A stretch of DNA of 25,520 bases from Hydrogenophaga sp. (GTDB lineage Bacteria > Pseudomonadota > Gammaproteobacteria > Burkholderiales > Burkholderiaceae_C), in the NCBI GenBank assembly GCA_021154985.1, contig JAJNQE010000067.1, forward strand, positions 1 to 25,520, given 5' to 3'. A program made the position numbers and the translations under genes. The notes beneath the pieces are model-generated. The model searched no databases. It saw nothing but the letters and a program-made list of their open reading frames with translations, and had not been told where the DNA came from. Shown here piece by piece: positions 1 through 7,723 of the stretch. Within the stretch, counting starts at the first letter, position 1. Each line of letters begins with the position of its first letter.

Positions 1-930
1 GTGCGCGCCGGCACACCGCTGGCAGAGGTGGAAGCGCTGCTGGCGGAACAAGGCCAGTGTTTCCCGTTTGAGCCCCCGCGCTTCGGCCCGGGCGGCACTG
101 TGGGCGGCATGGTCGCCGCCGGCCTGGCAGGCCCGGCGCGCGCCACGGCCGGTTCGGTGCGCGACTACGTGCTGGGCGCGCAATTCATCAATGGGCGCGG
201 CGAGCTGCTCACCTTTGGCGGCCAGGTCATGAAGAACGTGGCGGGCTACGACGTGAGCCGCGTGATGGCGGGAGCCATGGGCACACTGGGCCTGATCAGC
301 GAGGTGAGCCTCAAGGTGTTGCCGGTGGCACTGGCGGAAGCCACGCTGGTCTTCGCGCTCGACCAGCACGAAGCGCTGGAACAGCTGCACCGCTGGGGCG
401 GGCAGCCCTTGCCGATCAACGCTTCCTGCTGGGTGAAAGACGACATGCAACCCGACGCGCCCGAGCTGCTGTTCGTGCGCCTGCGCGGCGCGGTGGCGGC
501 GGTGGAGGCCGCCTGCGAACGCATGGCGCGCGAGGCCGGCGGCACGCGCATGGACAACGCCCAGGCCGGGCCCGACTGGACCGATTGCCGCGACCAGCGC
601 CTGCCCTTCTTCACCGCGCCTTCGCCCGAGCTCTGCCTGTGGCGCCTCTCGGTGCCGCAGACCGCGCCGGTGCTGGCGTTGCCTTATCCGCAGTTCATTG
701 AATGGCAAGGCGCGCAGCGCTGGCTGTGGGCGCCCGCGTCGGCCGCTGCCGAACTGCGTGCCGCGGCAACGGCCGTCAATGGCCACGCCACCTTGTTCCG
801 TGCAGGTGTCGACGGCGCTCCGGGCGTGCCGCGCTTCCAGAGTCAAAGTGCCGCGTTGCAAAGCATTCAGTCGCGTCTCCTCGAAGCCTTCGACCCCGTC
901 GGCATCTTCAATCCTGGCCGAATGGGCTGA
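1..930 (+). CDS. glcE: Glycolate oxidase subunit GlcE, 5'-truncated by window edge
   Basis: FAD-binding subunit of membrane-associated glycolate oxidase (GlcDEF), which oxidises glycolate to glyoxylate and passes electrons to the respiratory chain. The visible 309 residues carry the FAD-domain signature GGTVGGMVAAGLAGPAR (about residues 31-47), the segment GGQVMKNVAGYDVSRVMAGA (73-92) and the C-terminal FDPVGIFNPGRM typical of GlcD/GlcE proteins. Family members are about 350-370 residues, so some 50 N-terminal residues should lie before the window. The GTG at base 1 is just the first codon in view, not necessarily the start. The gene ends 6 bases before glcF, so the two are one operon; glcD is expected just upstream. 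The order GlcE-GlcF makes the assignment secure. Confidence 0.93.
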   Translation: MRAGTPLAEVEALLAEQGQCFPFEPPRFGPGGTVGGMVAAGLAGPARATAGSVRDYVLGAQFINGRGELLTFGGQVMKNVAGYDVSRVMAGAMGTLGLISEVSLKVLPVALAEATLVFALDQHEALEQLHRWGGQPLPINASCWVKDDMQPDAPELLFVRLRGAVAAVEAACERMAREAGGTRMDNAQAGPDWTDCRDQRLPFFTAPSPELCLWRLSVPQTAPVLALPYPQFIEWQGAQRWLWAPASAAAELRAAATAVNGHATLFRAGVDGAPGVPRFQSQSAALQSIQSRLLEAFDPVGIFNPGRMG

Positions 931-936
931 TCCCAC

Positions 937-2175
937 ATGCAAACCCAGCTCTCCCCCGAATACCAGGCACGCGCCGAGGGCCGCGCGGCCGAAGCCATTC
1001 TGCGCAAGTGCGTGCACTGCGGCTTTTGCACCGCCACTTGCCCCACCTACCAGCTGCTCGGCGACGAGCTGGACGGCCCGCGCGGGCGCATCTACCTGAT
1101 CAAGCAGGTGCTCGAAGGCGCCGAGCCCACGCGCAAGACGCAGCTGCACCTGGACCGCTGCCTCACCTGCCGCAACTGCGAAACCACCTGTCCCAGTGGC
1201 GTGGACTACGGTCACCTTGTCGACATCGGTCGCCAGCTGGTGGACGAAAAGGTGGCGCGCCCGGCGACTGAGAAATCGGTGCGCTGGCTGCTCAAGGAAG
1301 GCCTGCCTTCGCCACTGTTCGGCCCGGCCATGAAGCTGGGCCAGATGGTGCGCCCGCTGCTGCCGGCGGCGTTGAAAGCCAAGGTGCCGGCACCCCGCAG
1401 CGCAGGCCGCTTGCCCACGCGCACCCACGCGCGGCGCGTGCTGCTGCTCGCGGGCTGTGTGCAACCAGCCATGATGCCCAGCATCCACAGCGCCACGGTG
1501 CGCGTGCTCGATGCGGCCGGCATCCAGGGCGTGCTGGCGCCGGCCGCGGGTTGCTGCGGGGCAGTGAAGTTCCACCTCAACGACCAAGCCGGTGGCGCGG
1601 CGCAGATGCGCGCCAACATCGACGCCTGGTGGCCGCTGGTGAGCGGGCCGGACGCGGTCGAGGCCATCGTGATGAACGCCTCGGGCTGCGGCGTGACGGT
1701 GAAGGAATACGGCCACATCTTGAAAGACGACCCGGCCTATGCGGCGAAGGCGGCGCGCATCAGCGAACTCACGCAAGACCTCAGTGAGCTGCTGCCCGCG
1801 CTGGTGCCCGCGCTGCGCCCCTTGCTGAAACAGCGGCCCGACGCATCGCGCGTCATCGCCTTCCACCCACCCTGCACCCTGCAACACGGCCAGAAGCTCA
1901 AGGGCGGCGTGGAGCAGCACCTGGCCGCGCTCGGCTTCACGGTGCAGGTGGCGAAGAACGAAGCGCACCTGTGCTGCGGCTCGGCCGGCACCTACTCCGT
2001 GCTCAACCCGGAGATCGCCTACGAGCTGCGCGACCGCAAGCTCGGCCACCTGGGCGAACTGCAGCCCAGCGTGATCACCAGCGCCAACATCGGCTGCATC
2101 ACCCACCTGCAAAGCGGCACCACCACGCCGGTGCGGCACTGGGTCGAAATACTCGACGAAGCCCTGGCCACTTGA
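937..2175 (+). CDS. glcF: Glycolate oxidase iron-sulfur subunit GlcF
   Basis: Electron-transfer subunit of glycolate oxidase, 412 residues, close to the usual family length. Two 4Fe-4S ferredoxin-type motifs are visible: CVHCGFCTATCP (Cys25, 28, 31, 35) and CLTCRNCETTCP (Cys75, 78, 81, 85). Two cysteine-rich CCG motifs follow, AAGCCGAVKFH near residue 205 and HLCCGSAGTY near 345, as in the HdrB-like C-terminal domain of GlcF, LldE and GlpC. The ATG at 937 lies 6 bases after the glcE stop, so the subunits are probably translationally coupled. LldE and GlpC share the same architecture, but the GlcE partner directly upstream settles the call. Confidence 0.95.
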   Translation: MQTQLSPEYQARAEGRAAEAILRKCVHCGFCTATCPTYQLLGDELDGPRGRIYLIKQVLEGAEPTRKTQLHLDRCLTCRNCETTCPSGVDYGHLVDIGRQLVDEKVARPATEKSVRWLLKEGLPSPLFGPAMKLGQMVRPLLPAALKAKVPAPRSAGRLPTRTHARRVLLLAGCVQPAMMPSIHSATVRVLDAAGIQGVLAPAAGCCGAVKFHLNDQAGGAAQMRANIDAWWPLVSGPDAVEAIVMNASGCGVTVKEYGHILKDDPAYAAKAARISELTQDLSELLPALVPALRPLLKQRPDASRVIAFHPPCTLQHGQKLKGGVEQHLAALGFTVQVAKNEAHLCCGSAGTYSVLNPEIAYELRDRKLGHLGELQPSVITSANIGCITHLQSGTTTPVRHWVEILDEALAT

Positions 2176-2188
2176 ACAAGCGCGTGCC

Positions 2189-2542
2189 GTGATACCTGCG
2201 CTTGCCACCCTGCTCGTCTTCCAGCTGCTCGGTGAAGCGCTTGTTCTGGCCACCGGTGCGCCCATGCCCGGCCCCGTGGTCGGTCTGGCCTTGCTGCTGC
2301 TCACGCTGGTGCTGAAGCCCTCGGTGCTGGGCGCCATCAAGCCCACCGCGCAGACGTTGCTGCAACACCTCTCGTTGCTCTTTGTGCCGGCCGGTGTGGG
2401 CGTCATGCTGCACCTGCAGCGCCTGGGCAACGAGGCCCTGGCGATTGGAGTGGCGCTGGTGGTGAGCACCCTGGTGGGCCTGGCCAGCGCGGCGCTCACC
2501 ATGGCGTGGTTGATGAAGCGCACGAATCGCTCCCAGCCATGA
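2189..2542 (+). CDS. CidA/LrgA family membrane protein
   Basis: Small integral membrane protein of 117 residues with four predicted hydrophobic segments. The family signature PMPGPVVGLALLL lies at about residues 25-37, and VPAGVGVMLHL follows near 70. LrgA/CidA proteins were first described as holin-like modulators of murein hydrolases; later work ties LrgAB to pyruvate transport and the fused plant homologue PLGG1 to glycolate/glycerate transport. The start is a GTG at 2189, 13 bases after the glcF stop, and the stop overlaps the next gene's ATG (ATGA), so lrgA and lrgB form a coupled pair at the end of the glc operon. The sequence alone does not give the substrate; the glycolate oxidase neighbours suggest a carboxylate transporter rather than a lysis role. 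Confidence 0.88.
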   Translation: MIPALATLLVFQLLGEALVLATGAPMPGPVVGLALLLLTLVLKPSVLGAIKPTAQTLLQHLSLLFVPAGVGVMLHLQRLGNEALAIGVALVVSTLVGLASAALTMAWLMKRTNRSQP

Positions 2543-3285
2543 ACCCGGCCCTGCCCCTGCCCGGCGCGCTGGCCGACATCTGGGTCTACCTCTCGGCCAC
2601 GCCGCTGCTGGGCCTCACGCTCACGCTGCTGGTGTACCACGGCGCCTTTCTGCTCTACCAGCGCAGCGGCTTCAACCCGCTGGCCAACCCGGTGGCGATT
2701 GCCATTGCGGTGCTGGCCACGCTGCTCTGGGCCACGGGCACACCGTACGCCACCTACTTCGAGGGCGCGCAGTTCGTGCACTTCCTGCTCGGGCCGGCCA
2801 CGGTGGCCTTGTCCATCCCGCTGTTCGAACAGCTCGCGCGGCTCAAGCGGCTGTGGCTGCCCATCGTGGGCGCGCTGGTGGTGGGCACGCTGGCGGCCAC
2901 CGTCACCGCCATCGGCGTGGGCTGGGCGCTGGGCGCGTCCCAGGCCACGCTGGCATCGCTCGCACCGAAGTCGGTCACCAGCCCGGTGGCCATGGGTATC
3001 GCCGAGAAGATCGGCGGCATTCCCTCGCTCACCGCCGTGCTGGTGGCGGCCACGGGCATCATCGGTGCGGCCAGTGCGCGGTTTTTGTTCGATGCCTTGC
3101 GCATCAAAGACCCCGTGGTGCGCGGCTTTGCGCTGGGCACGGCTGCACACGGCATCGGCACCGCGCGGGCATTTCAGGTGAGCGAAGAAATGGGCGCCTT
3201 CGCAGGCCTGGCCATGGGCCTGTCGGCGCTGTTCAGTGCGGTGGCACTGCCGCTCGTGGCGGGGCTGCTGCTGCGCTGGGTCTGA
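2539..3285 (+). CDS. LrgB family membrane protein
   Basis: Integral membrane protein of 248 residues, the usual size for LrgB/CidB. Family motifs seen are GPATVALSIPLFEQ near residue 85, LAPKSVTSPVAMGI near 145 and GTAAHGIGTARAF near 205. The ATG at 2539 overlaps the lrgA stop by four bases; an in-frame ATG at 2506 would add 11 residues inside lrgA and is less likely. LrgB works with LrgA as a two-part membrane system; plant PLGG1 is a natural LrgA-LrgB fusion that exports glycolate and imports glycerate. The gene ends 13 bases before the convergent mtnN stop, with no terminator visible between them. Confidence 0.9.
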   Translation: MNPALPLPGALADIWVYLSATPLLGLTLTLLVYHGAFLLYQRSGFNPLANPVAIAIAVLATLLWATGTPYATYFEGAQFVHFLLGPATVALSIPLFEQLARLKRLWLPIVGALVVGTLAATVTAIGVGWALGASQATLASLAPKSVTSPVAMGIAEKIGGIPSLTAVLVAATGIIGAASARFLFDALRIKDPVVRGFALGTAAHGIGTARAFQVSEEMGAFAGLAMGLSALFSAVALPLVAGLLLRWV

Positions 3286-3298
3286 CGACCCGGCGCCC

Positions 3299-4051
3299 TC
3301 AATCTTTCAGCAGCGCTTCAACGATGGCGCCGCTGTAGCGGCTGGCCACCTCGCGCAGAAAGCGCGGAAAGTCCACGTGCGCCGCGTCGTCGGCGCGGTC
3401 GGAGATGGTGCGCACCACGGCCAGCGGCACGCGGTAGTCGTGACACACCTGCGCAAACGCCGCGCCTTCCATTTCCACCGCGAGTGCGTCGGGAAGCTCG
3501 CGGCGCAGGGCTTCGCTCTCGGCCGTGGTCGACACAAACCGATCGCCACTGATCAGCAGTCCATGGTGACATTGGGGCGCATGCAGGCCGAAGGCGCTGC
3601 GCACCACCTCAGGCAGCTGCGCCGGCAAAGCGCGCAACACGGTTTCGCTGGCGCGCAGCAGCTGTGCGGTCAGCGCGGTATCGGCGTCGAAGGTGGAACA
3701 GCCATAGCCCGGCACCTCGTGGCGGGGAAAGATGGGTGAGGCGTCCATGTCGTGCTGCAGGAACTGCCGCGCCACCACCACGTCGCCCACGTTGACGCCC
3801 TGCTGCAGCCCACCGGCCACACCGGTGAACACGATGCGCTGCACGCCGAAGCGCTCGATCAACACCGTGGCGGTGGTGGCGGCGGCCACCTTGCCGATGC
3901 CCGAGAGCACGGCCACCACGTCATGCCCGTGCAGGTGGCCGCGCCAGAAGGTTCGCCCGCCGATGCTCTGCTGTTGCTCGTCGGGCATGAGTCGCAGAAC
4001 AGCGTCCAGCTCCTCATGCAGCGCGCTGACGAGCGCGGTGGGACCGGTCAC
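3299..4051 (-). CDS. mtnN: 5'-methylthioadenosine/S-adenosylhomocysteine nucleosidase
   Basis: Hydrolyses the glycosidic bond of methylthioadenosine and S-adenosylhomocysteine to adenine plus the thio-ribose, in methionine salvage and relief of methyltransferase product inhibition. About 250 residues. Visible family motifs are ALHEEL near the N-terminus (catalytic Glu region), VFTGVAGGL, LLISGDRFV and AVEMEGAAFAQVC followed by VVRTISDRADD, which hold the substrate-binding Glu and the catalytic Asp. The chosen start is a GTG at 4051 that overlaps the fadD stop (GTGA). The frame stays open far upstream to 4546, but that part is a shadow of fadD and is unlike any nucleosidase. The pairing with fadD implies co-transcription. 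Assignment to this family is secure; exact substrate preference is not. Confidence 0.88.
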   Translation of the reverse strand: MTGPTALVSALHEELDAVLRLMPDEQQQSIGGRTFWRGHLHGHDVVAVLSGIGKVAAATTATVLIERFGVQRIVFTGVAGGLQQGVNVGDVVVARQFLQHDMDASPIFPRHEVPGYGCSTFDADTALTAQLLRASETVLRALPAQLPEVVRSAFGLHAPQCHHGLLISGDRFVSTTAESEALRRELPDALAVEMEGAAFAQVCHDYRVPLAVVRTISDRADDAAHVDFPRFLREVASRYSGAIVEALLKD

Positions 4052-5739
4052 TGTTTTTTGTCGCGCAGTTCGCGGCGCAGGATCTTGCCCACCGGCGTCT
4101 TGGGCAACTCGGTGCGGAACTCCACCACCTTGGGCTGCTTGTAGCCAGTGAGGTTTGACTTGCAGTAGTCGCGCACCTGGGCTTCGGTCAGGGACTCGTC
4201 CTTCTTGACGATGACCAGCTTCACGGCCTCGCCCGACTTGTCGTCGGGCACACCGACCACGGCGCACTCCATCACACCGGGCAACTGCGCCACCACGTCT
4301 TCGACCTCGTTGGGGTACACGTTGAAGCCGCTGACCAGCACCATGTCTTTCTTGCGGTCGACGATTTTGAAGTAGCCACGCTCGTCCATCACGCCCACGT
4401 CGCCGGACTTGAAATAGCCGTCCGGTGTCATGACCTTGGCGGTCTCGTCGGGGCGCTGCCAGTAGCCCGCCATGACCTGCGGGCCCTTGATGGCGATCTC
4501 GCCGGGCTGGCCGACCGGCACCTCGTTGCCGTCGTCGTCCAGGCACTTGAGCCAGGTGTTGGGCAGCGGCAAGCCGATGGTGCCGCTGTAGGCGGTGCTG
4601 GTGGTCGGGTTGCAGGTGGCCGAGGGGCTGGTCTCGGAGAGGCCATAGCCCTCGCAGATCGGGCAGCCGGTTTTCTCCAGCCAGAGTTTGGCCACGGCGC
4701 TTTGCACCGCCATGCCGCCGCCCACCGAGACCTTGAGGTTGCCCCAGTTCACGGTGTTGAAGTCGGGGTGGTTGGCGAGACCGTTGAACAGCGTGTTGAC
4801 CGCAGGAAAGCTGTGGAAGGTGTGCTTGCCCAATTCCTTCAAGACCGCGGGCAGGTCACGCGGATTGGGAATCAGGATGTTCAGGGCACCGGTGCGCATG
4901 CCCAGCATCATGTTCACCGTGAAGGCGAAGATGTGGTACAGCGGCAGGGCACACACGCTGGTGGGCTGCTCGTTCTCGGGCACGCGGCTCATGGCCGGCT
5001 CGTTCCAGGCGTCGGACTGCAGCAGGTTGGCGATCACGTTGCGGTGCAGCAGCACCGCGCCCTTGCTCACGCCGGTGGTGCCGCCGGTGTACTGCAGCAC
5101 CGCCATGTCGTCGGGCTTGATGTCGGGGCGCTTGAGCGTGCCGCGCGTGCCCTTGGCAATGGCGTCGTTGAAGCGCACCGCCTGCGGCAGGCTGAAAGCA
5201 GGCACCATTTTCTTGACGTTGCGCACCACGTAGTTCACCAGCGCGCCCTTGAGCAAGCCGAGCTGGTCGCCCATGGCGGTGAGCACCACGTGCTTCACCG
5301 GCGTGTTGGCGATGCACTGCTGCAAGGTACCGGCGAAGTTCTCGATGATCACGATGGCCTTGGCACCCGAGTCCTTGAGCTGGTGCTCCAGCTCGCGCGG
5401 CGTGTACAGCGGGTTCACGTTCACCACCACCAGACCCGCGCGCAGGATGCCGGCCACCGCCACCGGGTATTGCGGCACGTTGGGCATCATGATGGCCACG
5501 CGATCACCCTTCACCAACCCGAGGCCTTGCAGGTACGCCGCAAACGCGAGCGACAGGCTGTCGGTCTGCGCAAATGTGATCTGCTTGCCCATGAAGCTGT
5601 AGGCCGGGCGGCTGGCGAACTTGCCGAAGCTCTCTTCCATGAGGTGCACCAGCGAGCTGTACTGCGCCACGTCGATGTCGGCGGGCACACCGGGTGAATA
5701 CGAGCCCAGCCAGGGACGGTCGGCCGTTGATGCGGTCAT
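4048..5739 (-). CDS. fadD: Long-chain fatty acid--CoA ligase (FadD-like)
   Basis: Acyl-CoA synthetase of the ANL adenylating superfamily, 563 residues, which activates fatty acids with ATP and CoA for beta-oxidation. Motifs in order: P-loop-like YTGGTTGVSKGA (residues 217-228), GYGLSETSP in the middle, the hinge region GDVGVMDERGYFKIVDRKKD and VSGFNVYPNEVE, and the C-terminal PVGKILRREL with catalytic Lys552. A good ribosome site (GGAG, about 10 bases upstream) supports the ATG at 5739. It is the first gene of a two-gene unit with mtnN. The sequence is closest in style to proteobacterial FadD; a medium-chain preference cannot be excluded. Confidence 0.92.
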   Translation of the reverse strand: MTASTADRPWLGSYSPGVPADIDVAQYSSLVHLMEESFGKFASRPAYSFMGKQITFAQTDSLSLAFAAYLQGLGLVKGDRVAIMMPNVPQYPVAVAGILRAGLVVVNVNPLYTPRELEHQLKDSGAKAIVIIENFAGTLQQCIANTPVKHVVLTAMGDQLGLLKGALVNYVVRNVKKMVPAFSLPQAVRFNDAIAKGTRGTLKRPDIKPDDMAVLQYTGGTTGVSKGAVLLHRNVIANLLQSDAWNEPAMSRVPENEQPTSVCALPLYHIFAFTVNMMLGMRTGALNILIPNPRDLPAVLKELGKHTFHSFPAVNTLFNGLANHPDFNTVNWGNLKVSVGGGMAVQSAVAKLWLEKTGCPICEGYGLSETSPSATCNPTTSTAYSGTIGLPLPNTWLKCLDDDGNEVPVGQPGEIAIKGPQVMAGYWQRPDETAKVMTPDGYFKSGDVGVMDERGYFKIVDRKKDMVLVSGFNVYPNEVEDVVAQLPGVMECAVVGVPDDKSGEAVKLVIVKKDESLTEAQVRDYCKSNLTGYKQPKVVEFRTELPKTPVGKILRRELRDKKQ

Positions 5740-5874
5740 GCGTGATCTCCAGAACTTGGTATTGAAAACAACCCGCCATTGTCGGGCTGCGTGCGGCTGC
5801 GAGGCCTCGTGTTTTTCCCTTACGACTTTCTGACGAATCTTCGCAGAGCCCCATCGATTGCAGGGTGGTTGCTA

Positions 5875-5914
5875 CAAAAACAAAGAGGGCAGGTGTTGCG
5901 ACCTGCCCCCTTTG
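5875..5914 (-). terminator. Intrinsic terminator after pntB
   Basis: A 13-base inverted repeat (5882-5894 against 5901-5913, one G-T pair, loop of 6) is followed on the minus strand by a T-rich tail (5881 down to 5875, GTTTTTG). It begins about 30 bases after the pntB stop and fits a Rho-independent terminator for the pnt operon. It lies between pntB and the fadD promoter region, so it also keeps pnt transcription out of fadD. The fadD leader (5740-5874) shows no convincing promoter by eye. Confidence 0.82.
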
Positions 5915-5945
5915 CGAATGCCGACCGGGCCGCAGCCCGGGGTCG

Positions 5946-7370
5946 TCACTCAATCGCCTTGGTCATGTCCTCAACGACCTTCTTCGCGTCGCCGAACACC
6001 ATCATGGTCTTGTCCATGTAGAAGAGTTCGTTGTCCAGGCCCGCGTAACCCGCGGCCATCGAGCGCTTGTTCACGATCACGGTCTTGGCCTTGTAGGCCT
6101 CCAGGATCGGCATGCCGTAAATGGTGCTGCCCTTCTGCAGGGCGGCCGGGTTCACCACGTCGTTGGCGCCCAGGATGATGGCCACGTCGGCCTGGCCGAA
6201 TTCGCCGTTGATGTCTTCCATCTCGAACACCTGGTCGTAGGGCACTTCGGCCTCGGCCAGCAGCACGTTCATGTGGCCCGGCATGCGCCCGGCCACCGGG
6301 TGGATCGCGTACTTCACCGTGATGCCTTTTTCCGTGAGCTTGTGCGCCAGTTCTTTCACCGCATGCTGTGCACGCGCCACCGCCAGGCCGTAACCGGGCA
6401 CGATGACCACGGTCTCGGCGTTGCCGAGCACAAAGGCTGCGTCGTCGGCGCTGCCGCTCTTGACGCTGCGCTGCACCGCGCCGCCAGCCGCCGCCGTGGC
6501 GGCTTCGCCACCGAAGCCGCCCAGGATCACGTTGAAGAACGAGCGGTTCATGGCCTTGCACATGATGTAGCTCAGGATCGCACCCGACGAGCCCACCAGC
6601 GAGCCGGCGATGATCAGCATGGAGTTGTTCAGGCTGAAGCCGATACCGGCCGCCGCCCAGCCCGAGTAGCTGTTGAGCATGGACACCACCACCGGCATGT
6701 CGGCGCCGCCGATGGGGATGATGATCAGCACGCCGAGCACGAACGAGAGCGCAATCATCAAGAAGAACGCAGGCCAGTTTTCGGTGAACGCAAAGAACAC
6801 GCCCAGGCCCACGGTGGCCAGACCGAGCACCAGGTTGATCATGTGCTGACCGGAGAAGGTGACCGGAGCGCCCTGGAACAGGCGGAACTTGTACTTGCCC
6901 GAGAGCTTGCCGAAAGCAATGACCGAACCGCTGAAGGTGATGGCGCCGATGGCCGCCCCCAGGAAGAGTTCGATCTTGTTGCCGAAGGGAATCGGCACGC
7001 CCTTGGCGGCGATGCCGAACGCGTAGGGTTCGGCGACCACCGCCACCGCAATGCAGACCGCAGCCAGACCGATCATGCTGTGCATGAAGGCCACCAGCTC
7101 GGGCATCTTGGTCATCTCGACCCGGTTGGCCATGATGGCGCCAGCGCCACCACCGACCACCAGACCCACCAGCACCCAGACCATGCCCTCGGCCTTGCCA
7201 CCGGAGAGCTCAACGATGAGTGCGGCGGTGGTGAGGATGGCAATCGCCATGCCGGTCATGCCGAAGACGTTGCCACGAATGGACGTGGTGGGATGGCTCA
7301 GGCCTTTGAGGGCCTGAATGAAACAGATGCTGGCCACCAGGTACAGCAGCGTGACGAGATTCATGCTCAT
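5946..7370 (-). CDS. pntB: NAD(P) transhydrogenase subunit beta
   Basis: Beta subunit of proton-translocating transhydrogenase, 474 residues. It supplies most of the membrane channel and the NADP(H)-binding domain III. About the first 290 residues are strongly hydrophobic, with His97 in FMHSMIGLAA matching the conserved channel histidine. The NADP-binding motif VPGYGLAVARAQ lies near residue 325, followed by HPVAGRMPGHMNVLLAEA, GANDVVNPAA and the C-terminal KRSMAAGYAGLDNELF. The ATG at 7370 overlaps the pntAB stop (ATGA); a second in-frame ATG two codons later could also serve. It is the last gene of pntAA-pntAB-pntB and is followed by an intrinsic terminator. Confidence 0.96.
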   Translation of the reverse strand: MSMNLVTLLYLVASICFIQALKGLSHPTTSIRGNVFGMTGMAIAILTTAALIVELSGGKAEGMVWVLVGLVVGGGAGAIMANRVEMTKMPELVAFMHSMIGLAAVCIAVAVVAEPYAFGIAAKGVPIPFGNKIELFLGAAIGAITFSGSVIAFGKLSGKYKFRLFQGAPVTFSGQHMINLVLGLATVGLGVFFAFTENWPAFFLMIALSFVLGVLIIIPIGGADMPVVVSMLNSYSGWAAAGIGFSLNNSMLIIAGSLVGSSGAILSYIMCKAMNRSFFNVILGGFGGEAATAAAGGAVQRSVKSGSADDAAFVLGNAETVVIVPGYGLAVARAQHAVKELAHKLTEKGITVKYAIHPVAGRMPGHMNVLLAEAEVPYDQVFEMEDINGEFGQADVAIILGANDVVNPAALQKGSTIYGMPILEAYKAKTVIVNKRSMAAGYAGLDNELFYMDKTMMVFGDAKKVVEDMTKAIE

Positions 7371-7693
7371 TTGTGGGCTCCCTCAGCAGCCACCGGCGCC
7401 TTGCGCTCCTTCTTCTTGAACATTTCCAGCATCCGCCTCGTGACGAGGAATCCACCAAAGACGTTGACCGCGGCGAGCGCCACCGCCAGCACGCCCATGG
7501 TCTTGCCGAGGTTGGTTTCGGTGAGCGCGGCGGCCAGCATGGCGCCGACGATCACGATGGCCGAGATGGCGTTGGTCACGGCCATCAGCGGTGTGTGCAG
7601 CGCGGGCGTGACGTTCCACACCACGTGGTAGCCCACGTAAATGGCGAGCACGAAAATGATGAGGTTGAGAACGGTGGGGGATACGAGTTCCAT
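7367..7693 (-). CDS. pntAB: NAD(P) transhydrogenase subunit alpha part 2 (membrane)
   Basis: Small membrane subunit, 108 residues, with three hydrophobic segments (about residues 8-25, 35-60 and 65-88) and a basic C-terminus. The motif YHVVWNVTPALHTPLMAVTN is typical of the membrane part of PntA. In enterobacteria this segment is fused to the NAD domain; here it is a separate gene, as in Rhodospirillum rubrum and many alpha- and betaproteobacteria. The start is 30 bases after the pntAA stop, and its stop overlaps pntB. It forms part of the proton channel with PntB. Confidence 0.94.
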   Translation of the reverse strand: MELVSPTVLNLIIFVLAIYVGYHVVWNVTPALHTPLMAVTNAISAIVIVGAMLAAALTETNLGKTMGVLAVALAAVNVFGGFLVTRRMLEMFKKKERKAPVAAEGAHK

Positions 7694-7723
7694 GGTCTTG
7701 TCCTTGGTGTCTCTGTGCTGGGC

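Noticed and set aside
4052..4546. Upstream extension of the mtnN frame
   Set aside because: The extra 165 residues overlap fadD, are Arg/Gly-rich and do not resemble a nucleosidase; the GTG at 4051 fits the family's N-terminus.
5800..5816. CGAGGCCTCG palindrome followed by TGTTTTT, resembling a plus-strand terminator
   Set aside because: The stem is only five base pairs without a loop, and no plus-strand gene leads into it.
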